From the NCBI GenBank assembly GCA_019750135.1, contig JAIEOV010000008.1, forward strand, positions 1 through 64,000: DNA of 64,000 nucleotides, written 5' to 3'. Below, piece by piece: positions 34,997 to 43,220 of the stretch. Under the pieces are notes generated by a model. It saw only the letters and a program-made list of their open reading frames with translations, was not told the DNA's origin and did no database searches. This DNA comes from Reyranella sp. (GTDB taxonomy: Bacteria > Pseudomonadota > Alphaproteobacteria > Reyranellales > Reyranellaceae). Each line of letters starts with the position of its first letter. The first letter of the stretch is position 1. The position numbers and the translations under genes were made by a program.

Positions 34997-35031
34997 CCAT
35001 AAGCACTCTACTCACGGTAGCCTCACGGTAG
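34997..35031 (-). promoter_or_regulatory. ycaO-SARP operon promoter with 11-bp direct repeats
   Basis: On the minus strand CTACCGTGAG occurs twice (35031-35022 and 35020-35011), period 11 bp. Exactly 8 bp later is TTATGG (35002-34997), a plausible -10. Direct repeats ending 8 bp before the -10 are the known geometry of SARP activators. The start of transcription would fall near 34990, leaving about 43 bases of leader with the ribosome site before GTG 34947. Autoregulation by the downstream SARP gene is inferred. Confidence 0.65.
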
Positions 35032-35177
35032 ACCAGCGTCAATGCGGCGATGGTTCTGCAAGATAACGGCCGCCCGCCACTTGGCTTCGTGATCGCCCTC
35101 CGCGCGGAAGTGGCCGACCAAGCCGGCAGCGCCCGCAGCGAGTGGCTGATCGCATCGAGATGGGGCGACGGCGGCAC

Positions 35178-35315
35178 CTATCTCTCAATTGCCAGGACGC
35201 TGGTGCCAGTGAGAACAACGGTGGCGGCGCCGCCATACCTGGTACCGCGGTGGTCGGCCCTTGCCTTGCTGGACGCGAGGTCAGCCCATTCGAACTCGCC
35301 GATCTTCAGTTTCAT
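35178..35315 (-). CDS. possible 45-residue peptide upstream of ycaO
   Basis: A short open frame from ATG 35315 to TAG 35178 with mostly G/C third positions, as in real genes here. It begins MKLKIGEFEWADLASS (charged) and ends GGAATVVLTGTSVLAIER (Thr/Ser-containing and hydrophobic after a Gly-Gly). The leader-then-core look and its place on the same strand upstream of ycaO make it a candidate modified-peptide precursor. Against this, there is no clear ribosome site, it lies before the mapped SARP promoter, and no family is known. It may be chance. Confidence 0.25.
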   Translation of the reverse strand: MKLKIGEFEWADLASSKARADHRGTRYGGAATVVLTGTSVLAIER

Positions 35316-35511
35316 ACCGGAGCGTCCGCTGCAGCTGCCGCTCGCCGGACGGTTCTGCCCCTCACTTGGCAGTGCCCAGATGGAATGCCGCGACGAGTCA
35401 ATACGGCTGCACGGCGACCTGAACTGCATGCCCCGGAGATCCGGGCGGGCCTATCGCTTCGACGGGACACGCGTCATATGGGTTGGAGAATTCATACAAA
35501 GCCGCTGATGC

Positions 35512-36453
35512 TCATCGACCATCGAGCAGCCGACGCGCCGCCTCGCCGTCGGCCGCGATCTGCGCCTTGAGCTGGTCGAGACCGCCGAACTTCATCTCGG
35601 GCCGGATGAACTCGATCAGCGCCGCACGCAGCGTCTTGCCGTAGAGGTCGCCCGCAAAGTCGAACAGGTGGACCTCGAAGTTCTCCTTGAGCTTGCCGAA
35701 GGTCGGACGGCGGCCGAGGTTGGCGACGGCGGGCCGCCATTCCTTGCCGTTCTGGCCGTCGACCAGGGCGCGCACGGCATAGACGCCGAAGCGCGGCCTG
35801 AGGTGCTCGCCCAGCGCCACGTTGGCCGTCGGGAAGCCGATGGTGCGGCCGCGCTGGTCGCCCAGCTCGACGACGCCTTCAATCTCCCATGAATGACCCA
35901 GCAGGTCGGACGCCTCGCTGACCCACCCGGCGCGCAATGCCTCGCGGATGCGGGTCGAGGAGTAGATCTCGCCCTCGTGCGTCACCGGATCGAGCACGGT
36001 GACCCCAAAACCCTTTTCACGGCCCTTCTCGCGCAGCATCTCGACATTGCCGGTGCGGCGGGCGCCGAAGGTGAAATCGTAGCCGCACACGACATGGCGC
36101 GCGCCCATCCCCTTCAGCAGCACGTCGTCGATGAAGGCGTCGGCCGAGAGGGCGGCAAACGCCTCGTCGAAGCGCTGCGCCAGCACGGCCTGCACGCCGT
36201 ACTGCTCGAGCAGCCTGAGCTTGGCTGGCGGCAGGGTCAGCCGGAACGGACCGGTATCGGGCACGAAGAAGCGCCGCGGGTGCGGCTCGAACGTCAGCGC
36301 CACGGCCGGCGCGTTCAGGACCTTGGCCTGCTCGGCGGTACGGTCGAGCAGCGCCTGGTGGCCGCGATGTACGCCGTCGAAATTGCCCAGCGCCACCGCC
36401 CCGCCCTGCCATTCAGCGGGCGCGGCCTGCCAGTGGTCGAAGCTCGGGATCAT
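35512..36453 (-). CDS. ribF: bifunctional riboflavin kinase / FAD synthetase RibF
   Basis: 313 residues from ATG 36453, overlapping the stop of the MaoC gene. The FMN adenylyltransferase half has VALGNFDGVHRGHQALL and SSTRIREALRAG. The kinase half has GRTIGFPTANV and the YGKTLRAALIEFIRPEMKF stretch. It converts riboflavin to FMN and FAD, supplying cofactor to the several flavoenzymes in this window. In many bacteria ribF precedes ileS; here the two are about 14 kb apart. Confidence 0.94.
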   Translation of the reverse strand: MIPSFDHWQAAPAEWQGGAVALGNFDGVHRGHQALLDRTAEQAKVLNAPAVALTFEPHPRRFFVPDTGPFRLTLPPAKLRLLEQYGVQAVLAQRFDEAFAALSADAFIDDVLLKGMGARHVVCGYDFTFGARRTGNVEMLREKGREKGFGVTVLDPVTHEGEIYSSTRIREALRAGWVSEASDLLGHSWEIEGVVELGDQRGRTIGFPTANVALGEHLRPRFGVYAVRALVDGQNGKEWRPAVANLGRRPTFGKLKENFEVHLFDFAGDLYGKTLRAALIEFIRPEMKFGGLDQLKAQIAADGEAARRLLDGR

Positions 36454-36899
36454 TTCTTCGGCGTGCGGCGCGGCACCGACACCACGGCCTCTCCGTCGAT
36501 CACGACCTTGTCGCCGGAGATGCATTGCGTCTTCAGGGTCACGCGCCGGCGCTCCTGGTTGATGTCGGTGATGGTGCAGACTGCGGTCACGGTGTCGCCG
36601 ATCGAGACGGGGGCGGTGAAGTTGAGTGTCTGCGAGACGTAGATCGATCCCGGGCCGGGCAGCTTGGTGCCGACCACGGTCGAGATGAAGCTGCCGCTCA
36701 GCATGCCGTGGGCGATGCGCTGGCCGAAGCGCGTCGACTGGGCGAAGCCGCCGTGCAGATGGATCGGGTTGGTGTCGCCCGAGACGCCGGCGAAGGCCGC
36801 GATGTCGGCCTCGGTCACCGTCTTGCCGAACATCGCCGACATGCCGACCTTGAGGTCCTCGAGATACAGGCCATGCATGGCCGCAAAATCAGTCGACAC
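36450..36899 (-). CDS. MaoC family (R)-specific enoyl-CoA hydratase-like protein
   Basis: 149 residues from GTG 36899, supported by GAGGAG ten bases upstream; ATG 36878 is an alternative. The hot-dog hydratase motif FAGVSGDTNPIHL contains the catalytic Asp and His, followed by IAHGMLSGSFISTVVG. Such enzymes hydrate trans-2-enoyl-CoA to (R)-3-hydroxyacyl-CoA. It is translationally coupled to ribF, although no metabolic link is obvious. Confidence 0.87.
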   Translation of the reverse strand: MSTDFAAMHGLYLEDLKVGMSAMFGKTVTEADIAAFAGVSGDTNPIHLHGGFAQSTRFGQRIAHGMLSGSFISTVVGTKLPGPGSIYVSQTLNFTAPVSIGDTVTAVCTITDINQERRRVTLKTQCISGDKVVIDGEAVVSVPRRTPKK

Positions 36900-36969
36900 G
36901 TCCGGGCCTCTCCTCGCTGTGGCGGGCGCCCTCTTACCACGCTGCCGGGCCTGTGCCACAGTCCGGTGA

Positions 36970-37995
36970 ATGACCGTTCACACAGCTTCCGAAGCCGAGC
37001 AGGTGGCCGGCGTGCTGGCCAGGGCCGCCGCGCGGCACTTCGGCGGCCCCGCCGTCATCGAGGGCCTGAGCCGCGAATCGGGCGGCGCCTCGCGCCAGAC
37101 CTGGAGCTTCGACGCCGTGGTCGACGGCGAGCGCCACGGCCTCATCCTGCGGCGCGATCCGCCGACCACGGGCAAGGCCAGCGACCGTTCGGCCACCGCG
37201 CTCGACCGGGCGACCGAGTTCCGGGTGCTGAAGGCCGCCTTCGCGGCGGGCGTGCGCGCCCCCGAAGTGCTGTTCGAGCTCACGGCCCAGGACGGTCTGG
37301 GCGAGGCCTTCGTCATGCGCCGCATCGACGGCACGGCGATCGCCCGCAAGCTGCTGCGCGACCCGCCCTACGAGAAGGCGCGCGGCCTGATCGCGGGCCA
37401 GCTCGGCGAAATCCTGGCGCGCATCCATGCCGTCGACCTGAAAAGCCTGCCGCCGCTGGACCACCGCGAGGCGGCCGATCACATCGCGGGCCTGCGGCGC
37501 GCCCTCGATGCGCTCAGCCAGCCGCAGCCGGTGTTCGAGCTGACGCTGTCCTGGCTCGATCGCCGCAAGCCCGCGCCGATCGAACAGGCGCTGCTGGTGC
37601 ATGGCGACTATCGCACGGGCAACTATCTCGCCAACGAAAGCGGTGTGACGGCGATCCTCGACTGGGAAGGCGCTCATCTCGGCGATCCGGTGGAGGATCT
37701 CGGCTGGCTGTGCGTGAAGAGCTGGCGCTTCGGCGCCGTCGACAAGCCGGCCGGCGGCTTCGGCAGCCGCGAGGCCTTGTGGCGGGCTTACGAAGAGGCC
37801 GGCGGCGCCAAGGTCGATCCGGCGCGCGCGCACTGGTGGGAAGTGTTCGGCACGGTGCGCTGGGGCATTATCTGTCATCAGCAGGCGTGGCGACATCTCG
37901 GCGGCGCGGTGAAGTCGATGGAGCTCGCCTCGATCGGCCGTCGCGCAGTGGAGACCGAGGTCGACCTGCTGCAGTTGCTGAAGGCCGGAGGCTAG
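36970..37995 (+). CDS. phosphotransferase family protein (APH/ACAD10-like kinase)
   Basis: 341 residues. The kinase catalytic loop LLVHGDYRTGNYL and the metal site ILDWEGAHLGDPVEDLGW are those of the aminoglycoside-phosphotransferase fold, as in the ACAD10/11 kinase domain that phosphorylates hydroxyacyl-CoAs. GLSRESGGASRQTWSFDA forms the nucleotide loop. The next gene begins at the adjacent base and encodes DUF6285, a frequent companion. A role in acyl-CoA metabolism is more likely than antibiotic resistance. Confidence 0.85.
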   Translation: MTVHTASEAEQVAGVLARAAARHFGGPAVIEGLSRESGGASRQTWSFDAVVDGERHGLILRRDPPTTGKASDRSATALDRATEFRVLKAAFAAGVRAPEVLFELTAQDGLGEAFVMRRIDGTAIARKLLRDPPYEKARGLIAGQLGEILARIHAVDLKSLPPLDHREAADHIAGLRRALDALSQPQPVFELTLSWLDRRKPAPIEQALLVHGDYRTGNYLANESGVTAILDWEGAHLGDPVEDLGWLCVKSWRFGAVDKPAGGFGSREALWRAYEEAGGAKVDPARAHWWEVFGTVRWGIICHQQAWRHLGGAVKSMELASIGRRAVETEVDLLQLLKAGG

Positions 37996-38355
37996 ATGGC
38001 CCAGGATCGTCCCACCGCATCGGAGCTTCTCGCCGCCATCGCCGACATGCTGCGTGACGAGGCGATTCCCGCTCTCGACAAGGCCGAACCGCGCCTCGGC
38101 TTCCAGATGCGCGTCGCCGTGAACTCGCTCGCCATCCTGGAGCGCGAGGCGCGGCTGGGCCCGCCTGCCGACGCCCGCGAGCACGAGCGGCTGGTGAAAC
38201 TGCTGGGCCGCGACGGCACGCTCGACGAGCTCAACCGCGAGCTCGCCCGCCAATTGCGCGCCGGCGAACGCGACGAGCGCGACGCGGCCCTGATGGCGCA
38301 TCTCGAAGCCACCATCGCCGACAAGATCGCCATCGCCAACCCGAAGTGGCGTTGA
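37996..38355 (+). CDS. DUF6285 protein
   Basis: 119 residues, fully helical: PTASELLAAIADMLRDEAIP, then FQMRVAVNSLAILEREARLG and LEATIADKIAIANPKW. This is the DUF6285 pattern, commonly encoded next to APH-like kinases. It starts at the base after the kinase stop, indicating an operon and probably a complex. The function is unknown. Confidence 0.8.
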   Translation: MAQDRPTASELLAAIADMLRDEAIPALDKAEPRLGFQMRVAVNSLAILEREARLGPPADAREHERLVKLLGRDGTLDELNRELARQLRAGERDERDAALMAHLEATIADKIAIANPKWR

Positions 38356-38405
38356 GGGAGCACGGGCCTCCGGCCGGCGGTCCGGACTCATGAGCCCGCG
38401 CTCCC
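38356..38405. repeat. REP-like palindromic element (copy 1)
   Basis: Outer arms GGGAGCACGGGC (38356-38367) and GCCCGCGCTCCC (38394-38405) pair with one mismatch; between them lie CCGGCCGG, TCCGGA and CATGA. It shares GGAGC-CGGG-CCT, CATGAGC and CCGCGCTCC with the element at 49851-49914. It begins directly after the DUF6285 stop. Confidence 0.6.
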
Positions 38406-38473
38406 GTAATCGTTCGGCACCCACCGAACTATTGACCGTGGCGGGCTCGCGCGCGCGGGCCTAGATTTTCGCC

Positions 38474-39178
38474 ATGACCACGATCAATGCCCTCTCCGAA
38501 GTGGCCGCCCTGATGGGCGACCCGGCGCGCGCCTCCATGCTGTCGCTGCTGATGGACGGCCGTGCCCATACCGCGTCCGAGCTCGCGCTCACGGCCGGCG
38601 TCACGGCGCAGACCGCGAGCGGACACCTGTCCCGCATGGTCGACGGCAACCTGCTCGCCGCCCGGGCCCAGGGCCGCAACCGCTTCTACCGGCTGGCCTC
38701 CTCCGACGTGGCGCATGCCATCGAATCGTTGATGGCGCTCGCCGGCACGCGCGCGCCGCCCGTCTCGATGCACGCCGCCTGGCGGCGCGACCCCGACCTG
38801 CGCTTCTGCCGCACCTGCTACGACCATCTGGCGGGCCAGGTCGGCATCGCCGTCACCGACGCGCTGACCAAGGCCGGGCATATCGAGCCCAAGGGCCCGC
38901 GCGACTGGAAGCTGACGGAAAGCGGCGACTTGTTCTGCCAGCGGATGGGCGTCGACGTGCCGGCGGCGCGGCGCGCCGGCAACCGCCATTTCGCCCGCCA
39001 GTGCCTGGACTGGAGCGAACGGCGACCGCACATCTCGGGCGCGCTGGGCGCCGCCATCGCCGACACCTTCTTCCGCCGCGGCTGGGCCGAGAAGCTGCGC
39101 CGCAGCCGGACCGTACGGCTGACCGATTCGGGACGGCGGGCCCTGCAGCGCGACTTCGGGGCAACGGTACAAGTCTAG
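38474..39178 (+). CDS. ArsR-family winged-helix transcriptional regulator
   Basis: 234 residues. The ArsR DNA-binding domain spans residues 1-90: LMGDPARASMLSLLMDGRA, HTASELALTAGVTAQTASGH, then RNRFYRLASSDVAHAIESL. The C-terminal extension contains FCRTCYDHLAGQVGI and FARQCLDWSERRPHISG; the three cysteines could bind metal or sense oxidants. The long C-terminal half separates it from classic metal sensors. It stands alone, so targets are not evident. Confidence 0.87.
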   Translation: MTTINALSEVAALMGDPARASMLSLLMDGRAHTASELALTAGVTAQTASGHLSRMVDGNLLAARAQGRNRFYRLASSDVAHAIESLMALAGTRAPPVSMHAAWRRDPDLRFCRTCYDHLAGQVGIAVTDALTKAGHIEPKGPRDWKLTESGDLFCQRMGVDVPAARRAGNRHFARQCLDWSERRPHISGALGAAIADTFFRRGWAEKLRRSRTVRLTDSGRRALQRDFGATVQV

Positions 39179-39322
39179 GCTTAAGCCGGCGGCGACTTCT
39201 TGGATTGTACTGTCGCGTCAGGTTGGCGTAAGGGGCGCACTTTTTTTGGGTGCAATCGATTTTTCATTGTTCGCGGGCGAGCGAGGCCACTAGGGTGCGC
39301 CTCGCACCAACCGATCCGATAG

Positions 39323-39559
39323 ATGGCCGTCGAAAGCCCCCCTCTCTTTTCCTCCCTCGCGTGGGCAACGGCTTCGGGTCGCCGGGTGGCGATCGTCCGG
39401 TGCGATCGTCGGCGCCCCGCCAACGGCAGCGGTCTCGTGAACCGCAATGTACGCATCGACGGCAAGCTCTGGTTTTGCACGGCTGTCGACCGCGACAAAG
39501 CCGTCGGTGAGATCCTTGCCGGCGAGAAGATTTATCTGTGGGTGCGAGCCGCCTCTTAG
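39323..39559 (+). CDS. small protein of unknown function
   Basis: 78 residues. The first half is low in conserved features (SSLAWATASGRRVAIVRCD); the second half (VNRNVRIDGKLWFCTAVDRD, GEILAGEKIYLWVR) looks like a folded beta-rich module. No ribosome site is obvious and no family was recognised. The minus-strand alternative over the same bases looks less protein-like. Existence is uncertain. Confidence 0.45.
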   Translation: MAVESPPLFSSLAWATASGRRVAIVRCDRRRPANGSGLVNRNVRIDGKLWFCTAVDRDKAVGEILAGEKIYLWVRAAS

Positions 39560-39591
39560 GAACCGCGGGCCTGCCGTGATAGCATCGCGGC

Positions 39592-40143
39592 ATGTTCGAC
39601 CTCGACCAATTCATCGCCGATCTTCGCGCCACGCTCCCCGAGCGCTCGCGCCAGCCCATGAAGGACGTCGTGGCCCGCGCCGTCTCGGACCCTGCCGCGC
39701 TGATGCGCAGGATCGGCGAGCCCGAGAAGGCCGGCGTCCAGATCCTGCACCGGTCGCCCGACCTCACGGTGCTGAACCTGCTGTGGGCGCCGCGGCAGAT
39801 CGCGCTGCCGCACGACCATCGAATGCCGGCGGTGATCGGCATGTATACCGGCCGCGAGGACAACATCTTCTGGCGTCGCGTCGCCCACCCCGTGAAATTC
39901 CAGATCGAGGCGGCCGGCGGCGAAGCGCTGGGCGTCGGCGACGTCACGCTGCTGGGCCACGACATCGTCCATTCCGTCGTCAATCCGCTGGGCAAGATCA
40001 GCGCGGCGATCCACGTCTATCTCGGCAATTTCCTCGAGATCGAGCGCAGCATGTGGGACGCCGAGACCCTGGTCGAAGAGCCCTACGACATGAAGAAGGT
40101 CGTCCAGGGCATGGCGCTGCAAAGGCGCGAAGCGGCGGAATAG
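39592..40143 (+). CDS. cysteine-dioxygenase-like cupin protein
   Basis: 183 residues. The double-stranded beta-helix metal site is LPHDHRMPAVIGMYTGREDN (two His and a Glu-type position) and the second His is in GHDIVHSVVNP, followed by HVYLGNF. This matches predicted metal-dependent enzymes of the cysteine dioxygenase-like group. The active-site Cys-Tyr crosslink seen in true cysteine dioxygenase cannot be confirmed. The substrate is unknown. Confidence 0.75.
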   Translation: MFDLDQFIADLRATLPERSRQPMKDVVARAVSDPAALMRRIGEPEKAGVQILHRSPDLTVLNLLWAPRQIALPHDHRMPAVIGMYTGREDNIFWRRVAHPVKFQIEAAGGEALGVGDVTLLGHDIVHSVVNPLGKISAAIHVYLGNFLEIERSMWDAETLVEEPYDMKKVVQGMALQRREAAE

Positions 40144-40193
40144 GATCAACCGTCATCGCAGCGCGTCTCGCCCGCTCATGATCATGCTCTTCC

Positions 40194-40250
40194 GGACCGC
40201 GCGCATCTTGCGCGCTCATGCATCATGAGCGAGCTGGAAGCTCGCGGTCC
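40194..40250. repeat. REP-like palindromic element (copy 2)
   Basis: Outer arms GGACCGCG (40194-40201) and CGCGGTCC (40243-40250). Inside, GCGCGC-atctt-GCGCGC and GAGCT-gga-AGCTC each fold alone, and CTCATG-cat-CATGAG joins them. The layout of two side hairpins within outer arms resembles the element at 49851. It is in the convergent gap before the DUF917 gene. Confidence 0.6.
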
Positions 40251-40253
40251 GCG

Positions 40254-41336
40254 CTACGCTGGGATGACAGCAGGCTTGTAATCGAAATCGTAGCCGAAGG
40301 CGCGCGGGCCGACGGTCGCGAGGCCCTTCGGTGTCAGGAACGGCTCGGGTGCCGGCAGGGCGATGACGCTGATGCGCTGGCCGTAGCGCAGCATCTCGGT
40401 GCCGACGGCCTCGCCCGATTCGCTGTCCAGGGTGCAGATGATGTCGGGCGTCGTGGCCACGACCTCGCCGTCGCGCCAGGCCGCGGCGTACTCGTTCTGG
40501 AAGGCGAGCTCGAGCATCGCACCGCGATCGCCGTCGAGACCGGCCAGGCGCGAGGTGCCGCGCAGAAAACCCTCGGTCGTGCGGCGCTCGACGTCCTGCA
40601 CCTTGCCCTTGAACAGCAGGACGCCCCGCTCGGCCTCGATGAGAGCGACAACGGCATCCTCACGACGGCGGCGCGCCTCGCCGATGACGCGGCCGATGCG
40701 GATCGCCTTGCTGGTGCTGTAGAGGACGCCGTGATCCTTGACCTCGCGGCCAGTACGCGGCGCGCGGCAGGCCGAGGCGACCGATCCCATCTCGGCGCAG
40801 GCCTTGCGGCTCAGCCGCTCCATCCATTTGGCGTCGGCGGCGCGCTTGATGATCACCTCGATGCCGCGCACGTCGGACAGCACGGTGGTGAGCATCGGCA
40901 GGCCGGCGATGGCGAAGCTGGTCATCTGGCCCTCGGGAAAGGCACGGCCCATCGAATCGGCATCGACCGCCGGCAGGCCGGTCACCGCCCCGGCGATCAG
41001 CGCGCGCAGGCCATTGGCGCCGCCGATCTCGCCCGACATGACGGCGCGGAACGGGCGTTTGAGATGGTCCTGCAGCGCGAGCAGCGGCCGGGCCACGACC
41101 TTGGGATCGGGCAGGCGCTCCTGTCCCACCAAGGGCGCGCCGATGCCGGCGACCATGGCGACGAGGTCGTCGTCGGCGAGGTCCTTCGGATCCATCAGCG
41201 AAACGCGCGCTCCCCCGTCGTACAGGGCGCGAAGGTTGACGTAGGAGAGGTAAGGATTGCCGCCGCCGCCGGCGCCCAGGATCCAGGCGCCGGTCGCCAG
41301 CGGTTCGAGCTCGTCGCGTTGGATCTCGCGCATCAT
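40254..41336 (-). CDS. DUF917 family protein
   Basis: 360 residues from the first ATG of ATGATG at 41336, overlapping the stop of the phosphoesterase gene. WILGAGGGGNPYLSYV at the N-terminus, AVMSGEIGGANGL, PAVDADSMGRAFPEGQM and the C-terminal DIICTLDSESGEAVGTE are characteristic. Some DUF917 members are S-methylthiohydantoin desulfurases, and the family is often linked to hydantoinase-like metabolism; specificity here is unknown. It is the last gene of a minus operon with a phosphoesterase and two thioesterase-like genes. Confidence 0.85.
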   Translation of the reverse strand: MMREIQRDELEPLATGAWILGAGGGGNPYLSYVNLRALYDGGARVSLMDPKDLADDDLVAMVAGIGAPLVGQERLPDPKVVARPLLALQDHLKRPFRAVMSGEIGGANGLRALIAGAVTGLPAVDADSMGRAFPEGQMTSFAIAGLPMLTTVLSDVRGIEVIIKRAADAKWMERLSRKACAEMGSVASACRAPRTGREVKDHGVLYSTSKAIRIGRVIGEARRRREDAVVALIEAERGVLLFKGKVQDVERRTTEGFLRGTSRLAGLDGDRGAMLELAFQNEYAAAWRDGEVVATTPDIICTLDSESGEAVGTEMLRYGQRISVIALPAPEPFLTPKGLATVGPRAFGYDFDYKPAVIPA

Positions 41337-42706
41337 CGTTGGACCATTGCCGATAGCGAGAGGTTCGTTCCTCTGAAGGGCTGGTCGGCCGGACCGCGCG
41401 CGGCGTGGCCGACGGCCCAGCGATCGGGCCAGTCGAGGCGCTCCGAACCCCAGGCCGACGCGCCGGTGAGCGACGACCAGCCCGCCTCGCCCGTGCCGCG
41501 ATAGAGAAAGCCGCCCGGCCCCATGCCCGTGTGAATGACCAATTGAAGATCGAACGACGAACCCGCCGCGACGGCAGGACCATTCCAATAGTGCGGGCTG
41601 CGACGCGCCTGAAAGCCGACGATCACCGTCAGCCGCTGCTCGATGCCGCGCAGGCCGATCCAGAGCGGCATCTGCCCATCCGGCCGAAAAGCCGACAGCA
41701 GCGTCTGCGCCGAGCCATCGCCGGCCGCCGCCGCCCGGCCCGTGATGCGGAGGCCGAGAAGGCGATCGTCGTAAGGCCCGCCTGCGAGAGCCGCCGCGCA
41801 GACGCCGGCCGGCAGCGCGTCCCAACGGGAGACATCGGCCAACCGCAACGGCCACGACAGGCGCTCGCGTACCCGGCCCTCGGCATCGAGCACCTGGTAG
41901 CGCAGGCCATCGTCATCGAGCGCGCCCTGGACGCAATGCAGGTACTCCACGCCCTCGGGCATGCGATGCGCCGTGCCGGCGCCGGCGGTGCAGACCTGCA
42001 GCACGCCGCGATGGACCTGGACGTCGAAGGCGAGGATATGGCTGCAGAGATAGGCCAGCACACCGGCCTCGACGAGCACGTCCCAGAACGGGCCGGCATG
42101 CTCGGGGCCGATCTCCCTCTGGTAGGCGCCGGAGAAACCGTTGATCGGGAATGCCGGATGATGGCCCAGCACGAGTTTGTGGCGCGCATCGGCGTGACGC
42201 TGCAGGACCTCGCGCAACCATGTCGTCTCGACATGACCCTCGCCGCCCAGGCCCGTCCACATCGTGTGGACGAAGACCATCAGCAGGTCGCCGCGCCGCA
42301 CGAAGTAGGACAGGCCTTCCTGGCCGGCCGGCCCGTTGCGCGGCAGATGGGCGAGCATCGCGCCGAACGTCGCCTCGCTCATCTCGTCGTATGTCGTGTG
42401 GTTGCTCGTCGTGTTCCACAGCGGGATCGCCTGGCGGTCGAGCCAGGCCATTTCGTGCTGCAGCCAGCGCCGCCACTGTGCTTCGAGCTCGGCGCGGTCG
42501 GCCGTGTAGCCCGCGACCTCGTCGCCCAGGAAGGCGATGAATTCCGGCGGCGGCTCGAGGCGCCGCACGACCGCGTTGACCGACGCGAAGGTTCTTTCGT
42601 GCAGGGCGCCGGCGATGCCCGAGCAGGAATCGCCATAGACCACGAATTGATGGCCCGGCCCGCGCGGCAGCAGGGCGGGCAGCCGGTCGGCAGCATCGGC
42701 CGGCAT
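41333..42706 (-). CDS. metallophosphoesterase (calcineurin-like) with C-terminal domain
   Basis: 457 residues from ATG 42706. The metal-binding motifs occur in order: VVYGDSCSG (Asp), FIAFLGDEVAGYT (GD), TTSNHTTYDEM (Asn-His), VLGHHPAF (GHHP) and LCSHILAFDVQ (His). After about residue 260 a beta-rich domain follows (GMGPGGFLYRGTGEAGWSSL) with no recognised family. It resembles bacterial purple-acid-phosphatase-like or PhoD-like enzymes, but no signal peptide is visible. It is coupled to DUF917 downstream. Confidence 0.78.
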   Translation of the reverse strand: MPADAADRLPALLPRGPGHQFVVYGDSCSGIAGALHERTFASVNAVVRRLEPPPEFIAFLGDEVAGYTADRAELEAQWRRWLQHEMAWLDRQAIPLWNTTSNHTTYDEMSEATFGAMLAHLPRNGPAGQEGLSYFVRRGDLLMVFVHTMWTGLGGEGHVETTWLREVLQRHADARHKLVLGHHPAFPINGFSGAYQREIGPEHAGPFWDVLVEAGVLAYLCSHILAFDVQVHRGVLQVCTAGAGTAHRMPEGVEYLHCVQGALDDDGLRYQVLDAEGRVRERLSWPLRLADVSRWDALPAGVCAAALAGGPYDDRLLGLRITGRAAAAGDGSAQTLLSAFRPDGQMPLWIGLRGIEQRLTVIVGFQARRSPHYWNGPAVAAGSSFDLQLVIHTGMGPGGFLYRGTGEAGWSSLTGASAWGSERLDWPDRWAVGHAARGPADQPFRGTNLSLSAMVQR

Positions 42707-42711
42707 CGGCG

Positions 42712-43218
42712 CTAGCGCGATGGCGCCGCGGCGCCGGCGGCGCTGCGATCGAGCTTTGCCTTGCCGAAAGCCGGGCCCTCGCCCGACGGGATCTTGGCGA
42801 TCTGCGAGGCGCGCAGGAACTTCTCCTCGCCCACCGTCAGGTAGATGTTGGTGAAGAGCAGCGAGCGCGTCTGGCGCACGATTTCGGCGCGGCCCTCGAC
42901 CCAGTCGCCGACCCTGGCCGGGGCCACGAAGTCGAAGGTCATGCTGACCGTGGGCAGGAACTTGCGCAGGCCGACCAGCGTGCCGCCGCCCATCGTGCCA
43001 ACCAGGTCGGCCACGGTCATCATCATGCCGCCATGCAGGCCGCCGGCCGGATTGCACATGTGCTGGTGCACCCGGAAGCCCAGCACGAACTCGTCGCGCG
43101 TGCCCTTGGCGCCGCGCTTGGCGTAGAGCGTGCCGATATGGCTGTTGAAGGTGGTCTCGGGCCGGTCGCGATCGAAATCGATGCGCAAGAAACCGTCGGG
43201 CGGATCGTCCTGAAGCAA
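42712..43218 (-). CDS. PaaI family thioesterase (second in operon)
   Basis: 168 residues. No ATG fits; a TTG at 43218 lies six bases after AGGGGT and right after the upstream stop. The hot-dog core is NPAGGLHGGMMMTVADLVGT, the PaaI motif HGG, with TVSMTFDFVAPARVGDWVEG after it. The C-terminal tail (GAAAPSR) is variable. It probably hydrolyses an aryl- or acyl-CoA. It is directly preceded by another PaaI gene, a tandem pair of diverged paralogues. Confidence 0.8.
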   Translation of the reverse strand: MLQDDPPDGFLRIDFDRDRPETTFNSHIGTLYAKRGAKGTRDEFVLGFRVHQHMCNPAGGLHGGMMMTVADLVGTMGGGTLVGLRKFLPTVSMTFDFVAPARVGDWVEGRAEIVRQTRSLLFTNIYLTVGEEKFLRASQIAKIPSGEGPAFGKAKLDRSAAGAAAPSR

Positions 43219-43220
43219 AT

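Larger units (their letters stand above)
34948..35511. other. long intergenic region between ycaO and ribF
   Basis: 564 bases. It contains the ycaO promoter and direct repeats (34997-35031) and the 45-residue candidate peptide (35178-35315, minus). A plus-strand frame of 152 codons (35050-35508) also exists but shows no family similarity and no ribosome site. Apart from the promoter elements nothing is firmly supported. Confidence 0.45.

Noticed and set aside
35050-35508. 152-codon plus-strand frame in the ycaO-ribF gap
   Set aside because: No ribosome site, no recognisable domain, and it runs against the mapped ycaO promoter elements; retained only as a remark in the region entry.
36970-37995. 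Aminoglycoside resistance gene
   Set aside because: The APH fold is present, but the sequence and the DUF6285 neighbour fit the ACAD10-like metabolic kinases; no resistance context.
41855-43057. Long extensions of the DUF917 and phosphoesterase frames upstream of their chosen starts
   Set aside because: The extensions are Arg/Gly/His-rich shadows overlapping upstream genes; the chosen starts match the conserved N-termini and overlap preceding stops.
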